A stretch of DNA of 64,000 nt from positions 65,631,312 through 65,695,311 of the forward strand of contig CM057826.1 of the NCBI GenBank assembly GCA_030068075.1, in the 5' to 3' direction. Shown piece after piece: positions 39,801-50,326 of this stretch. Positions within the stretch are counted from its first letter, which is position 1. Every line of letters begins with the position of its first letter. The position numbers and the translations under genes are program-made. Below the pieces are notes generated by a model. That model did no database searches. It had not been told where the DNA came from and worked only from the letters and a program-made list of their open reading frames with translations. The stretch comes from Paguma larvata. Its lineage: Eukaryota > Chordata > Mammalia > Carnivora > Viverridae.

Positions 39801-39905
39801 TTATCACAATGAGAAATGAATAATGTATAGAATTGATCACGATATTGTACACCTGAAACTAATATAATACTGTATTTAAGTATCCTGGAATTAAAATAAA
39901 GGGGA
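36812..39905 (+). mobile_element. decayed sense L1 with 5' end, large internal deletion and nested L1 tail
   Basis: The left end (36812-37035) resembles a carnivore L1 5' UTR ('ggaagatggtggaatagaaa'). After about 60 bp of C-rich filler the text resumes inside ORF2 ('accaggaccagacagtttca' near 37102), so ORF1 and the endonuclease half are missing. The reverse-transcriptase and C-terminal text then runs to 39540 and the 3' UTR to about 39905 ('gatattgtacacctgaaact'). Stops and frameshifts are abundant; the longest frames are 84 and 98 codons. It is either one internally deleted insertion or two adjacent ones. Confidence 0.8.
38060..38175 (+). mobile_element. second L1 3' tail nested in the older L1
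   Basis: 'gtgcacttgtcatgagcgcc' ... 'acactgtatgttaactaact' 'ggaatttaaataaaaactt' is a carnivore L1 3' end. ORF2 text of the host L1 breaks off before it ('actctgaaaactataaaata') and resumes after it near 38230 ('atgaaaagaatgaggaaaga'). Confidence 0.75.
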
Positions 39906-41755
39906 ATTGGAAAACATTTTAGAATAAATTAAAATAAAAATACGATATAACAGGAAAAAAGAAAGTATACATGAAGAATTTATTCTAAGTACTCAAAAAT
40001 CTAAAACTTCTTGGGAACAAAATCATTTGTCATTTTATATTGGAGCAGTGAAATATAAGGCTGATTTTACTTAAGTTTATTCCTCTCAATATTTGTAGAA
40101 TTTTGTTTTATCCTTGCAGTTACTTTTTTTCCTGGGTCACTGTTTTTTGAACTGGCATTGAAAGTCACTTAAATAAACATACTTAGGTCTGTTTCACCTC
40201 TGTAAGTTTTCTGTGGTCATAAAAAATTGTTAATTCTTGGGTTATATAACATCCCATTTTAGTTATTTCTTCTCTATTTGAACTTTATATTTTTCTCTTA
40301 TCCCTGGAAATCTTCTTGAATTGGTAATTCTTAATACTGGTTTATATTTCATAATGCCTGCTCTGCTTTTTTAAAACTCTTTCCTATGTCTTGGTCTTTT
40401 ACCATGGCACTTTATCTTTTCATACCATCCTTTATCATCTCACATTTTTTCTATCTTTTCTATTCTTGTGACTACCAGTTCCTATTTTACAGATACTATA
40501 TCTTTATACTTTGCTGAGTCATAAGTAGTTTTTTTGTAACTTCTTTCAGATCCCTGCTGTAAATAATTGTTTAAAAGTTTATTTTCTTCTGGACATGTAG
40601 AATGATGTACATTCTTCTTGACTTTAAGTAAGTTAGAGATTATTTTGGAAGTTTTCTTCTGCTTTCTATTTAGTGAAGAGACATCTATATAGGACTGGTG
40701 TTTGCCAACAAAAGATTTACAAATTGTCCTTTGTCCCTTTCTATACATTTGCATGCTAGTGGATGCCCGAAGTTAGATCTATAGCTGGATAGCCAGTCTT
40801 CCTGGTAGGAGTTTTATCTAATGTGGCTATGCTGGAATGGAAAAGGAGATTTTTTTTTCTATCCATTCCACCTAAATCTCAGATTACTGAACAGTACTAT
40901 TCTCCTCAGTCTGGAAAACAGGGCCCTTCTTATCCTCCAAGTTTCTGCTTACCCCCAGCACAACTTCATTTGTGATAAGTAACCTTTCTAGGACATAATT
41001 AATTTCTGCGGCCTGCAGAAGGTAACTGTACATATAGGGGAGCAGATGTGGGGAGGGGAAAAGTAATCATTTAGGTGAGGCAAAAATAGGTACCTCCATT
41101 ATTGGTTGGTTAAGACCTTGTAAGCAAACAGCTACAGAGCAAGGGCTCCCTGCTTATTGTGAGCATTTTCCCCTCTCTTCCTTTCAGAAGAGGGCTGATG
41201 GGTCCTCATTTCCATTTTGAAATCCAATTTCTCTATTACTAAAGATTGAACATAGTAAATATAGATTATGGGTTATACTCTGTTTTTGAGCATGCTCCAC
41301 TGATCAATTCCCAATCAAGAACATATTATAATGGATTAAGAGTATTATTATAGGGATACTGCAAACATAGCATATTTATAAAATATGAATAATTTTAATT
41401 TTTTTCCTTAGCTATTATTAATAACAAATTATTTGTAATATATCTCATAATTATGGAAACATGCCAGCATGTCCAGAAATCATAACTGAGAACTTATAGA
41501 ATAAAACACTGGTGGAATATTAATATTTAGGCATTCTTAGTTGTTTAGCTTCAAGCCTAAAATCTTATACTATTATGTTTTCTAGCCAGCAACAGTTGAG
41601 TCCTTCAGAGGCAGAAAAGAGAGGAAAAGACATGATCTCTTATATTTCCCCCTTAGCCCACCCCAAATCTGTTGTTGCTATGGCAATTAATTGCTCTTTT
41701 GGTAAGACAACACTTCCAATCTTTTATATTCTGCCACCATTCTATTTCAATAACT
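39906..41755. other. unrecognised AT-rich DNA
   Basis: No supported gene. The T-rich 40020-40790 could be a very old LINE in reverse, but I cannot assign it. A 90-codon minus-strand frame at 40482-40754 has no recognisable family. Confidence 0.4.
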
Positions 41756-41960
41756 CCTGAAGTGGTCCCACATCTTTAAGTATTTCTTGTTCAATCTGCA
41801 CAACTGTCAGAGTAATCATTTTGAAACACAATTCTGATCATACTATTTTACTGCTTAAAAGCCTTCAAAGACTACAAGGGTGTTGTACTGAATGAAGGCA
41901 AAATCTTCATAGAGAACAGACTCCGAGCCCCTAGTTTCCATCTCTATCACTTCCACTTTC
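41756..41960 (+). mobile_element. L2 LINE fragment
   Basis: 'caactgtcagagtaatcatt', 'aattctgatcatactatttt', 'actgcttaaaagccttcaaa' follow the L2 order. Confidence 0.65.
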
Positions 41961-42087
41961 CCTCCTCTTCTTGGGAACCAGAATGATATACCTCATAGTA
42001 GATTGTCTGATGTCTCTGTCTAGCATATAAGAAAAAGCCTATAAATCCTGGTAATTCTGGGTTCTTCAAGAAAATGGCTTCACTCCT

Positions 42088-42597
42088 GTGCCAATAAGCA
42101 GCCCCCAAAATGGCCTCCATTGATTCTTGCTTCTTGATATTCATCCCCTGGTGTAATCACTTCTCTCATAGTAGGGGCTGGATCTGGTGATTTACTTCCA
42201 ATGACTAGAATGTGGCAAAAGGGAGAAGATGCCACTTCTAAGGTTAGGATACCAAAAACAAACAAACAAACAAACAACAGAACAAGAGAGGCTTCTGTCC
42301 TGTCACTCACTGACTCTGAGGGAAATAAACTACCATGTTGTCTCTGACCAATAGCCAGTAAGGGGGTGCCAATAATCATATGAATAAGCTTGAAACTGAA
42401 CAGTCCCCCAAGGAGCTTGATGCCTGCAACCTCTGCCAACACCTTGGTTTCAGCCCTGAGAGAGACCCTGAGCCAAGGCCATGTCCAAATTCCTGACCTG
42501 GAAAAACTATGAGATGATTAACCTCCTGCCTTAAAGATGTATGAAGATTGCTAATAGAGGAGTAATTTGTTATGCAGTAATATGTAACTAATCACAC
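42088..42597 (+). mobile_element. MLT1-type LTR (ERVL-MaLR), older subtype
   Basis: 'aaaatggcctccattgattc', 'gaatgtggcaaaagggagaa', 'cctgcaacctctgcc', 'gagagaccctgagcc', 'attcctgacctgg' and 'taatttgttatgcagtaata' give the order of an older MLT1 LTR. A (AAAC)n run at about 42256-42280 expands it. Confidence 0.8.
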
Positions 42598-42639
42598 CAT
42601 GATGAGAGCCATTATTCAAGTCCCAACAACTCACCCAGA

Positions 42640-43330
42640 GCTTCCCATTCCCTTTTTACTATTTTGCTTTTAACACAAATAATTGAGAAAAGGGGCATGA
42701 GGAAAACTTGGGAAATGATGGTTATGTTCATTTTCTTGAATATGATGATGTTTCCATGGGTATATATGTATTGTCAAAATGTATGAAATTATATATTTTA
42801 AGCATGCACAACTTATTGTCTGCTAATTAAACCTCAATAAAGCAGTTAAAATGTGAATAGAGATATAAAATTCACCAAATATTTGTAAAAAGACTCTAAC
42901 ATAATAGACAGGGACCCAAATAAAAAAAAATGCAAAGTCATTGAGAAAACTGAAACTGTGCAGGACAGAAGAAAAGTTCAAAAAGAAACTATAATTCTCT
43001 TCTGAGGAATAAATGAAAATTTTCTCATCCATGAAAAAGGGAGGCTTTATAAAAAGAATAGCACAAGAAAGAATTCTTAGAAATTAAAAACGTAATAGTG
43101 GAAGCTAAAAATTCAACAGAAGGTTTGGCTGATAAAAACGAAGAGATCTCTCAGAAATTAAAATAAAGACGGAAGAGGAAAATGGGAACAAGAAGATAAG
43201 AAATGAGAGGCACAGTTTCAGAGGTCTAATATTAGAATATAGGGAGTTCCAGAGGGAAAAAAAGAACAAAGCAGACTTTGGGATGCTATTAATTAAAGGC
43301 TTTTTGTTGATATTTTTTAATTTGAAGAAA
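42640..43330 (+). mobile_element. L1M 3' end followed by HAL1/L1M ORF1-like text
   Basis: 42700-42850 ends with 'ttaaacctcaataaagcagt', an L1M 3' terminus. 42960-43270 contains 'agaaattaaaaacgtaat', 'gatctctcagaaattaaa' and 'gagttccagagggaaaa', reminiscent of ORF1 of ancient L1/HAL1. It is not translatable. Confidence 0.5.
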
Positions 43331-43394
43331 AAAAGACAAATTTATACATTTAAGGGGTCCAAATAGTGCTCAAAAAATAAATTTTAAAAGACCT

Positions 43395-43660
43395 ATTGTA
43401 AGGCACTTTGTATTATCCATCTTATGTAATAAATGACAAAAACTGTAGCAACTAAACACAACATACATTTATCATCTCACAGTTGCACTGAGTCAGGAAT
43501 CCAGACATAATTTATCTAGGTTCACTGTTTGAAGGTCTTTTACATGCTGCAATCGAGGTGTTGGCTAAGACTAGGGTCTCCTCTGAAGGCAAACCTGGGA
43601 AGACTCCACTTCCACTCATAAATTATTGGCAGGATTTAATTCCTTGTGGGTTATTAGACT
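43395..43660 (-). mobile_element. MLT1-type LTR, left half (split by the full-length L1)
   Basis: 'tttatcatctcacagttgca' 'gagtcaggaatccagacata' is an older MLT1 LTR in reverse. It breaks off at the L1 insertion and resumes at 50356. Confidence 0.75.
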
Positions 43661-43677
43661 GAGAATCTGAACATCTT
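43661..43677. repeat. target-site duplication of the full-length L1, 3' copy
   Basis: The 17 bases 'gagaatctgaacatctt' are identical to 50339-50355. The last two T's merge with the reversed A tail. Confidence 0.97.
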
Positions 43678-43695
43678 TTTTTTTTTTTATAATAG

Positions 43696-43701
43696 TTTAT
43701 T
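43696..43701 (-). terminator. AATAAA polyadenylation signal of the L1
   Basis: TTTATT on the plus strand reads AATAAA on the minus strand, 8 bases before the A tail begins. It is the element's own 3'-end signal. Confidence 0.85.
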
Positions 43702-43760
43702 TTCAAATTGGTTTACATATAACACCCAGTGTTCATCCCAACATGTGCCCTTTTTAATGC

Positions 43761-43801
43761 CCATCACCCCCTCTCCCCCCTCCCTCATCCCCCTTACCCT
43801 C
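43761..43801 (-). other. G-rich polypurine tract in the L1 3' UTR, G-quadruplex motif
   Basis: The minus strand carries at least four G runs of 3-6 separated by 1-4 bases (GGG-TAA-GGGGG-ATGA-GGG-A-GGGGGG), followed by a further GGGGG run. A G-rich polypurine tract in the 3' UTR is a known feature of mammalian L1s. It lies just after the ORF2 stop. Confidence 0.85.
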
Positions 43802-43828
43802 AGTTTTTTCTTAGTCTTTGAGAGTCTC

Positions 43829-46800
43829 TTATGTTTTATCTCCCTCCCTCTCTGTGTCTTTTTTTCCTTTCCCCTCTTCCCCTCCCCCTGGTTTTTGCTT
43901 AGTCTCACAAAGTCCACCTATTCGTGGAAACATATGGTATCTGTCTTTTTCTGACTGACTTATTTCACTTAACATAATACCCTCCAGTTCCATCCATCTG
44001 GCTACACATGGCCAGATTTCATTTTTTCTCATTGCCACGTAGTAGTCCATTGTATATAAGTACCATAACTTCTTTATCCATTCGTCAGTTGATGGGCACT
44101 TGGTCTCTTTCCATGATTTGGCTATTGTCGAAAGTGCTGCTATGAACATTGGGGTACACGTGCTCCTATGCATCAGCATTCCTGTGTCTCTTGGGTAGAT
44201 TCCTAGCAGGGCTATTGCTGGGTCATAGGGTAGCTCTATTTTCATTTTTTTGAGGAACCTCCACACCGTTTTCCAGAGTGGCTGCAGCAGTTTGCATTCC
44301 CACCAACAGTGTAAGAGGGTGCCTACTTCTCCACATCCTCGCCAGCATCTATAGTTTCCTGATTTATTCATTTTAGCCACTCTGACTGGAGTGAGGTGGT
44401 ATCTCAGTGTGGTTTTGATCTGTATTTCCCTGATGATGAGTGACATTGAGCATCGTTTCATGTGTCTGTTGGCCATCTGAATGTCCCCTTTGGAGAAGTG
44501 TCTATTCCTATCTTTCGCCCATTTCTTCACTGGGTTGTTTGTTTTTCGGGTTTGGAGTTTGGTAAGTTCTTTATAAATTTTAGATATTAGTCCTTTATCC
44601 GATATGTCATTTGCGATGATCTTTTCCCATTCCGTTGGTTGCCTATTCGTTTTGTTGGTTGTTTCTTTTGCTGTGCAGAAGCTTTTTATCTTGATGAGGT
44701 CCCAATAGTTCATCTTTGCTTTTAATTCTCTTGCCTTTGGAGACGTGTCGAGTAAGAAATTGGTGCGTCTTAGGTCAAAGAGGCTTTTTCCTGTTTTCTC
44801 CTCTAGGATTTTGACGGTTTCCTGTCTCACATTCAGATCTTTTATCCATTTAGAATTTATTTTTGTGAGTGGTGTAAGAAAGTGGTCTAGTTTCATTCTT
44901 TTGCATGTTGCTGTCCAATTCTCCCAGCACCATTTGTTAAAGAGGCTGTCTTTTTTCCATTGGATACATTTTCCCGCTTTGTCAAAGATTAGTTGGCCAT
45001 ATACTTGTGGGTCCATTTCTGAGTTTTCTATTCTATTCCATTGGTCTATGCGTCTGTTTTTGTGCCAATACCATACAGTCTTGATGACTAACGCTTTGTA
45101 GTAGAGGTTAAAGTCTGGGATTGTGATGCCTCCCGCCTTGGTTTTATTCTTCAGTATTATTTTGGCTATTCGAGGTCTTTTGTGGTTCCATACAAATTTT
45201 AGGATTGTTTGCTCTAGCTTTGAGAAGAATGCTGGTGCAATTTTGATTGGGATTGCATTAAATGTGTAGATTGCTTTGGGTAGTATTGCCATTTTGACGA
45301 TATTTATTGTTCCAATCCATGAGCATGGGATGTTTTTCCATTTCCTTGTGTCTTCCTCAATTTCCTTCATAAGTTTTTTATAGTTTTCAGTGTAGAGGTC
45401 TTTCACATCTTTGGTTAGGTTTATTCCTAGGTATTTTATGGTTTTTGGTGCAATTGTGAAAGGGATTAGCTTCTTTATTTCTCTTTCTGCTGCTTCATTG
45501 TTGGTGTATAGAAATGCCACCGATTTCTGTACATTGATTTTGTATCCTGCAACTTTGCTGAAATCATGAATCAGTTCTAGTAGGCTTTTGGTGGATTCCG
45601 TCGGGTTTTCCATGTAAAGTATCATGTCATCTGCAAAAAGTGAAAGTTTAACTTCCTCCTTGCCAATCTTGATGCCTTTTATTTTGTTTTGTTGTCTGAT
45701 TGCTGATGCTAAGACTTCCAGCACTATGTTAAATAGCAGTGGCGAGAGTGGACACCCCTGTCGTGTTCCTGATCTCAGGGGGAAGGCTCTCAATTTTTCC
45801 CCATTGAGGATGATATTAGCTGTGGGCTTTTCATATATGGCTTTTATGATGTTTAAGTATGTTCCTTCTATCCCGACTTTCTCGAGAGTTTTTATTAAGA
45901 AAGGATGCTGTATTTTGTCAAATGCTTTTTCTGCATCTATTGACAGGATCATATGGTTCTTATCTTTTCTTTTGTTGATGTGATGTATCACGTTGATTGA
46001 TTTGCGAGTATTGAACCAGCCCTGCAACCCAGGGATGAATCCTACTTGATCATGGTGGATAATTCTCTTTATATGCTGTTGGATTCGATTTGCTAGTATC
46101 TTGTTGAGAATTTTTGCATCCATATTCATCAGGGATATTGGCCTGTAATTTTCTTTCTTTGCTGGGTCTCTATCTGGTTTGGGAATCAAAGTGATGCTGG
46201 CTTCATAGAATGAGTCCGGGAGTTTTCCTTCCGTTTCAATTTTTTGGAACAGCTTGAGGAGGATAGGAATTAACTCTGTTTTAAATGTCTGGTAAAATTC
46301 CGCAGGAAAGCCATCTGGTCCAGGGCTTTTATTTGCTGGGAGGTTTTTAATAACTGATTCTATTTCTTCACTAGTTATGGGTCTGTTCGAATTTTCTATT
46401 TCTTCCCGTTTGAGTTTTGGTAGCGTGTGGCTATTTAGGAAGCTGTCCATTTCCTCCAGATTGCCAAGTTTGGTGGCATATAATTTTTCATAGTATTCTC
46501 TGATGATTGCTTGTATCTCTGAGGGATTGGTTGTAATTTCTCCCTTTTCATTCACGATTTTATCTATTTGAGTTCTCTCTCTTTTCTTTTTGAGAAGCCT
46601 GGCTAGAGGTTTGTCTATTTTGTTTATTTTTTCAAAGAACCAGCTTTTGGTTTCATTGAGTCGTTCCACTACCTTTTCTGTCTCCATATGGTTAATTTGT
46701 GCTCTGATCTTTGTTGTTTCTCTCTTTCTGCTGGGCTTGGGTTGTTTTAGTTGTTCTGCTTCTAGTTCCTTTAGGCGTGCTGTTAGAATTTGTGTTATTG

Positions 46801-47803
46801 ATTTTTCTTGTTTCTTGAGATGGGCCTGGATTGCAATATATTTCCCTCTCAGGACTGCCTTTGCTGCATCCCAGAGCGTTTGGATTGTTGTATTTTCATT
46901 TTCATTTGTTTCCATGTATTTTTTAATTTCTTCTCTGATGGCTTGGTTGACCCAGTCATCTTTTAGTAGGTTATTTCTTAGCCGCCATGTTCTTGGATAT
47001 TTTCCAGGCTTTCTCCTGTGGTTGATTTCAAGTTTCAAAGCATTGTGGTCTGACAGTGTACATGGTATGATCTCAATTCTTTTATATTTATTCAGAGCTT
47101 CCCTGTGCCCCAGAATGTGGTCTATCTTGGAAAATGTACCGTGTGCAGATGAGAAGAACGTAAATTCCTTAGCTTCTGGATGAAGGACCCTAAAGATGTC
47201 TGTGAGGCCCATCTGTCCTAATGTGTCATTCAGGGCTATTGTTTCTGCGGAGATTTTCTGTTTTGTGGATCTATCCAATGCTGAGAGTGGAGTGTTGAGA
47301 TCCCCTACTATTAGGACATTTTTATCAATGAGGTTGCTAATGTTTGTAATTAGTTGTTTTACAAATTTGGGTGCCCCCGAATTCGGTGCGTAGATATTTA
47401 CAATTGTTAGCTCTTCCTGCTGGATGGTCCCTGAGACTATTATATAATGTCCTTCCTCATCTCTTATTACATCGTTCATTTTAAAGTCTAATTCGTCTGA
47501 TATAAGTGTGGCTACTCCGGCTTTCTTCTGACTTCCAGTAGCATGGTAGATAGTTCTCCATCCCCTCACTTTCAATCTGAAGGTGTCTTCAGGTTTAAGA
47601 TGAGTTTCTTGAAGACAGCAAATAGATGGGTCTTGTTTTTTAATCCATTCTGTTATCCTGTGTCTTTTGATTGGCGCATTTAGTCCATTTACATTCAGTG
47701 TTAATATTGAAAAATATGGGCTTACAGTCACTGTATTATCTGTAAGTTTCATGTTTGTAAGGCTGTCTCTGGTAGTTTGTGTTCTTTGCCACCTTGTCTT
47801 CAT
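43829..47803 (-). CDS. ORF2: L1 ORF2 protein: endonuclease and reverse transcriptase
   Basis: 1324 codons, TAA stop at 43831-43829. ORF2p nicks target DNA and copies L1 RNA onto the nick. Endonuclease domain about residues 30-262: E66 (LQETH), Y138, D168 and N170 (GDLN), D228 (KIDH), D252-H253 (SDH). Reverse transcriptase about 520-800: PLSPLLFN near 684-692 and FADD at 723-726. A C-x3-C-x7-H-x4-C cysteine box lies at 1153-1170. Numbering relative to human ORF2p (E43, D145, N147, D205, H230, D702/D703; known from the literature) is shifted by exactly 23 at each site. That implies a 23-residue N-terminal extension and no net indel between these sites. The C-terminus continues about 27 residues after the conserved RIGG, as a Lys/Glu/Gly-rich tail, so the protein is longer than the human 1275. 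The start overlaps the ORF1 stop (ATGA). M18 is an alternative start that would leave the endonuclease whole. Confidence 0.97.
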   Translation of the reverse strand: MKTRWQRTQTTRDSLTNMKLTDNTVTVSPYFSILTLNVNGLNAPIKRHRITEWIKKQDPSICCLQETHLKPEDTFRLKVRGWRTIYHATGSQKKAGVATLISDELDFKMNDVIRDEEGHYIIVSGTIQQEELTIVNIYAPNSGAPKFVKQLITNISNLIDKNVLIVGDLNTPLSALDRSTKQKISAETIALNDTLGQMGLTDIFRVLHPEAKEFTFFSSAHGTFSKIDHILGHREALNKYKRIEIIPCTLSDHNALKLEINHRRKPGKYPRTWRLRNNLLKDDWVNQAIREEIKKYMETNENENTTIQTLWDAAKAVLRGKYIAIQAHLKKQEKSITQILTARLKELEAEQLKQPKPSRKRETTKIRAQINHMETEKVVERLNETKSWFFEKINKIDKPLARLLKKKRERTQIDKIVNEKGEITTNPSEIQAIIREYYEKLYATKLGNLEEMDSFLNSHTLPKLKREEIENSNRPITSEEIESVIKNLPANKSPGPDGFPAEFYQTFKTELIPILLKLFQKIETEGKLPDSFYEASITLIPKPDRDPAKKENYRPISLMNMDAKILNKILANRIQQHIKRIIHHDQVGFIPGLQGWFNTRKSINVIHHINKRKDKNHMILSIDAEKAFDKIQHPFLIKTLEKVGIEGTYLNIIKAIYEKPTANIILNGEKLRAFPLRSGTRQGCPLSPLLFNIVLEVLASAIRQQNKIKGIKIGKEEVKLSLFADDMILYMENPTESTKSLLELIHDFSKVAGYKINVQKSVAFLYTNNEAAEREIKKLIPFTIAPKTIKYLGINLTKDVKDLYTENYKKLMKEIEEDTRKWKNIPCSWIGTINIVKMAILPKAIYTFNAIPIKIAPAFFSKLEQTILKFVWNHKRPRIAKIILKNKTKAGGITIPDFNLYYKALVIKTVWYWHKNRRIDQWNRIENSEMDPQVYGQLIFDKAGKCIQWKKDSLFNKWCWENWTATCKRMKLDHFLTPLTKINSKWIKDLNVRQETVKILEEKTGKSLFDLRRTNFLLDTSPKARELKAKMNYWDLIKIKSFCTAKETTNKTNRQPTEWEKIIANDISDKGLISKIYKELTKLQTRKTNNPVKKWAKDRNRHFSKGDIQMANRHMKRCSMSLIIREIQIKTTLRYHLTPVRVAKMNKSGNYRCWRGCGEVGTLLHCWWECKLLQPLWKTVWRFLKKMKIELPYDPAIALLGIYPRDTGMLMHRSTCTPMFIAALSTIAKSWKETKCPSTDEWIKKLWYLYTMDYYVAMRKNEIWPCVARWMELEGIMLSEISQSEKDRYHMFPRIGGLCETKQKPGGGEEGKGKKDTEREGDKT

Positions 47804-48693
47804 AGAATGCCCCTCAGGATCTCTTGCAGTGCTGGCTTATTTGTGATAAATTCTTTCAGTTTTTGTTTGTTGGGAAAAACCTTGATCTCTCCTTCTATTC
47901 TGAATGACAGGCTAGCCGGATACAGAATTCTTGGTTGCATGTCCTTCTTGCTCATCACATTGAAGATATCCTGCCATTCCTTTCTGGCTTGCCAAGTTTC
48001 CGTAGATAAGTCTGCTACTACCCTTATATGTCTCCCTTTGTATGTTAGGGTTCTTTTGTCCCTAGCTGCTTTCAGGATTCTCTCCCTATCTTTGTATTTT
48101 GCCAGCTTCACTATGATGTGCCGTGCAGAAGGTCTATTCAAGTTACGTCTGAGGGGAGTTCTCTGTGCCTCTTGGATTTCCATGCCCATTTCCTTTCTCA
48201 TGTTGAGGAAGTTCTCAGCAATGATTTGTTCAAGAACCCCTTCGACTCCTTTCTCTCTCTCTCCTTCCTCTGGAACTCCTATGATACGGATATTGTTTCT
48301 TTTGACTGCATCGCTCAGCTCTCGAATTCTCCTTTCCTGTTCCTGGATCAGCTTCTCTCTCTTTTTATCTGCTTCCTCTTTTTCAATGATTTTGTCTTCT
48401 AATGCACTAACTCTTTCCTCTACCTCTTCAATCCGTGCTGTGGCTGCTTCCAGTTTCCCCTGTATTTCTTCCAATGTCTTCTTTAATTCTTCCTGACCGT
48501 TTTTATGGTCTTTGAACTTTGCCGCGTGGGACCCCTTGCATTCATCTAAGCTTTTTTCAAGGCCAGCAATTAGTTTTATGATTAACATTCTATATTCAAG
48601 TTCTGTTATGTTGCTTATATCTGTTTTCATTAATTCTTGAGCTGTCACTGCTTCTTGTAGACTCTTTTGAGGAGAATTCTTCCGTCTCGTCAT
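47800..48693 (-). CDS. ORF1: L1 ORF1 protein: RNA-binding chaperone
   Basis: 297 codons from [10 protein letters not shown] to the TGA at 47802-47800. ORF1p trimerises, coats L1 RNA and acts as a nucleic-acid chaperone in the cytoplasmic RNP (known for the family). Visible parts: a basic N-terminus; a heptad-rich Leu/Glu/Lys segment about 40-130 (coiled coil); an RRM-like region opening with NIRIIGVPE at about 134-142 and including RHIIVKLAK near 191-199; and a C-terminal domain with [13 protein letters not shown] at 228-240. The frame is open for 32 codons upstream (a Met at 48789). I prefer the inner ATG because the conserved basic start begins there and it has A at -3. It is shorter than human ORF1p (338 residues), mostly in the N-terminal half and at the very C-terminus. 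Confidence 0.95.
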   Translation of the reverse strand: MTRRKNSPQKSLQEAVTAQELMKTDISNITELEYRMLIIKLIAGLEKSLDECKGSHAAKFKDHKNGQEELKKTLEEIQGKLEAATARIEEVEERVSALEDKIIEKEEADKKREKLIQEQERRIRELSDAVKRNNIRIIGVPEEGEREKGVEGVLEQIIAENFLNMRKEMGMEIQEAQRTPLRRNLNRPSARHIIVKLAKYKDRERILKAARDKRTLTYKGRHIRVVADLSTETWQARKEWQDIFNVMSKKDMQPRILYPASLSFRIEGEIKVFPNKQKLKEFITNKPALQEILRGIL

Positions 48694-49399
48694 TTTGGCT
48701 GGATGTGTTATGGGTTGTTTCTTGAAGTTGCCCTGGAAAGGAAAACTGACAGACACACAGAACACAGAAATACTCAAACGTACCGACAAATGGTCCAGAC
48801 AAGCAGTTCACAACAGAAAAAAAATAACAAGTGCTCTGAGGGCAATGTCCTGAAGTAACAGCTACACGTTAAGGACAGGGTATGTAGTGTGCTGGTGGCA
48901 GAGCATACATAGACAGAATAATGACTGGTGCAGGGAGAAGAAGGAAGTGGACTTTGCCCAGGTAGAGCGACTAAAGGGTTTAATCCAGACTGATAAAAAT
49001 CAGAATAAGGACAGGTGTGAGGGAAAAGGAATAAAGATCGATGTTGTCTAGATGAACTTATACGGCCTGGTTATTCCAGAAAAAGGGCTAGGGAAGTAAA
49101 GAAGAGGTTGTAGGACATGTCCTCGAAGAGTGGGTTAAAAAACAAAACAAAAACAAAAAACAAAAACAAAAAAAACCCCCAAACAAACAAAAAAACAAAC
49201 AAAAAACAAAAAATAAAAAAACCAAAGAACAAAAAACACAAAAAACAAAAAACAAAAAAAAATGATTAAGCCAGTCAGTACCCTGGATGACCAGCTCAGG
49301 GATGGGGATCGGTAGGAATGAGAAAGGGAGGGATAAATTTAAAAAGAAGAAATCACTGGCGTTACTCCAGGCAGCAATCTCCACTTGGATTAGTCGCTC
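48694..49399 (-). other. L1 5' UTR, proximal (ORF1-side) part
   Basis: Noncoding leader between the promoter-rich end and ORF1. Apart from the homopolymer-like tract at 49138-49262 nothing stands out. The flanking sequence is moderately A+G-rich on the plus strand. Confidence 0.8.
49138..49262. repeat. A-rich (CAn) tract, T-rich on the L1 sense strand
   Basis: About 125 bases made almost only of A with spaced C's on the plus strand, inside the L1 5' UTR. On the L1 RNA this would be a U/G tract. Confidence 0.95.
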
Positions 49400-49604
49400 C
49401 TGCTGATAGTTTGGGAGGGGCGTGGTTTAGTGTAGGTGGGTCCGGCCTCCACTGCTGCAGGGATGGCTTCTGGGGTGACTTCCTGGCTTCTGAGACAACA
49501 ATGGCGTCTCACCAGACCCGCGCCACCAGTCCTGGAGGCTTTATTCGCCCCTTTATTTCTGTTCTCTCTCCACCGCCCACGCCAGCCTAGTGTGGTTTAC
49601 TGGA

Positions 49605-49945
49605 GCTGCCGCCTGGGGCTGCCTGGGTCCCTGCTGCCTATCCTGGCAGGGTGCGTGCCCGGAGGCGCTGGGCGAGGGTGGCGCGGTGGCGCGGCCGTCT
49701 GCTACCCCCCGATTTGGCTGTAACTGTGCGGGGGTTAGAGGTGCTCCGCAGGAGCCGCCGCCTGGGTCCCCCCTGCCTGTCCCGGCAGCGCGCGCGCCCC
49801 GGAGGCGCTGGGCGAGGGTGGCGAGATGGTGCGGCCCATCTGCCACCCCCCGATTTCGTTATAATTGTGCCAGGGTTAGAGGTGCTCCGCATGCGGCGCC
49901 GCCTGCGTCCCCGCTGCCAGTCCCTCCCGCGCGCGTCCCAGTGGC
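49605..49945. repeat. about 140-bp tandem repeat within the L1 5' UTR, two full copies plus part
   Basis: 'ggaggcgctgggcgagggtgg' occurs at 49661 and 49801, exactly 140 bases apart. The downstream word 'ttagaggtgctccgca' occurs at 49735 and 49876. The preceding C/G-rich block appears three times (near 49605, 49755 and 49895). The layout resembles the monomer arrays known from mouse L1 promoters, but the units are unrelated in length. Confidence 0.9.
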
Positions 49946-50326
49946 TCAGGACGGGGTTGGTGCGGTCCCAGCAGTGCGGGTAGTGCTGCTTCTTGCCACT
50001 GAACTTCTCTTCAAGAGCCCTGCATTTAGGGCCTGGATGGTAGCGGTCTCACCCGCTCTGGCCCTCTCGTTCAGATGTTGTTCGGTCGGCACTTTCCCAG
50101 CTATATCCGAAGACGCTCACCCTCCCCTCAGCTCAACTTCCCGAGTTCGAGTTCGTTTTATCCGACCCAGATTAAACTCACAGTTCAGTTGGGCCGTGTC
50201 TGTTTTCGCCTTAGTTTCTTGTCAGCTCTAGCACCTTTCCCCCCCGATTTTTGGAGTTGAGAGAGAGACAGTGGTTTCAGTCGTCCCCCTTTAAAGGGCA
50301 AGCGAAATACTGGAGCCCCCTACTCC

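Noticed and set aside
42080..42442. Minus-strand frame of 120 codons
   Set aside because: It overlaps an MLT1 LTR in reverse and contains a translated AAAC microsatellite.
46590..48496. Plus-strand open frames of 197 codons (46590-47183) and 239 codons (47777-48496)
   Set aside because: They lie opposite the intact L1 ORF2 and ORF1. Long antisense frames there are a by-product of the coding strand, and nothing suggests their own promoter.
49553..49892. Minus-strand frames of 97 and 84 codons in the L1 5' UTR
   Set aside because: They are on the L1 sense strand but lie in the GC-rich repeated units; stops are rare there by composition and neither is next to ORF1.
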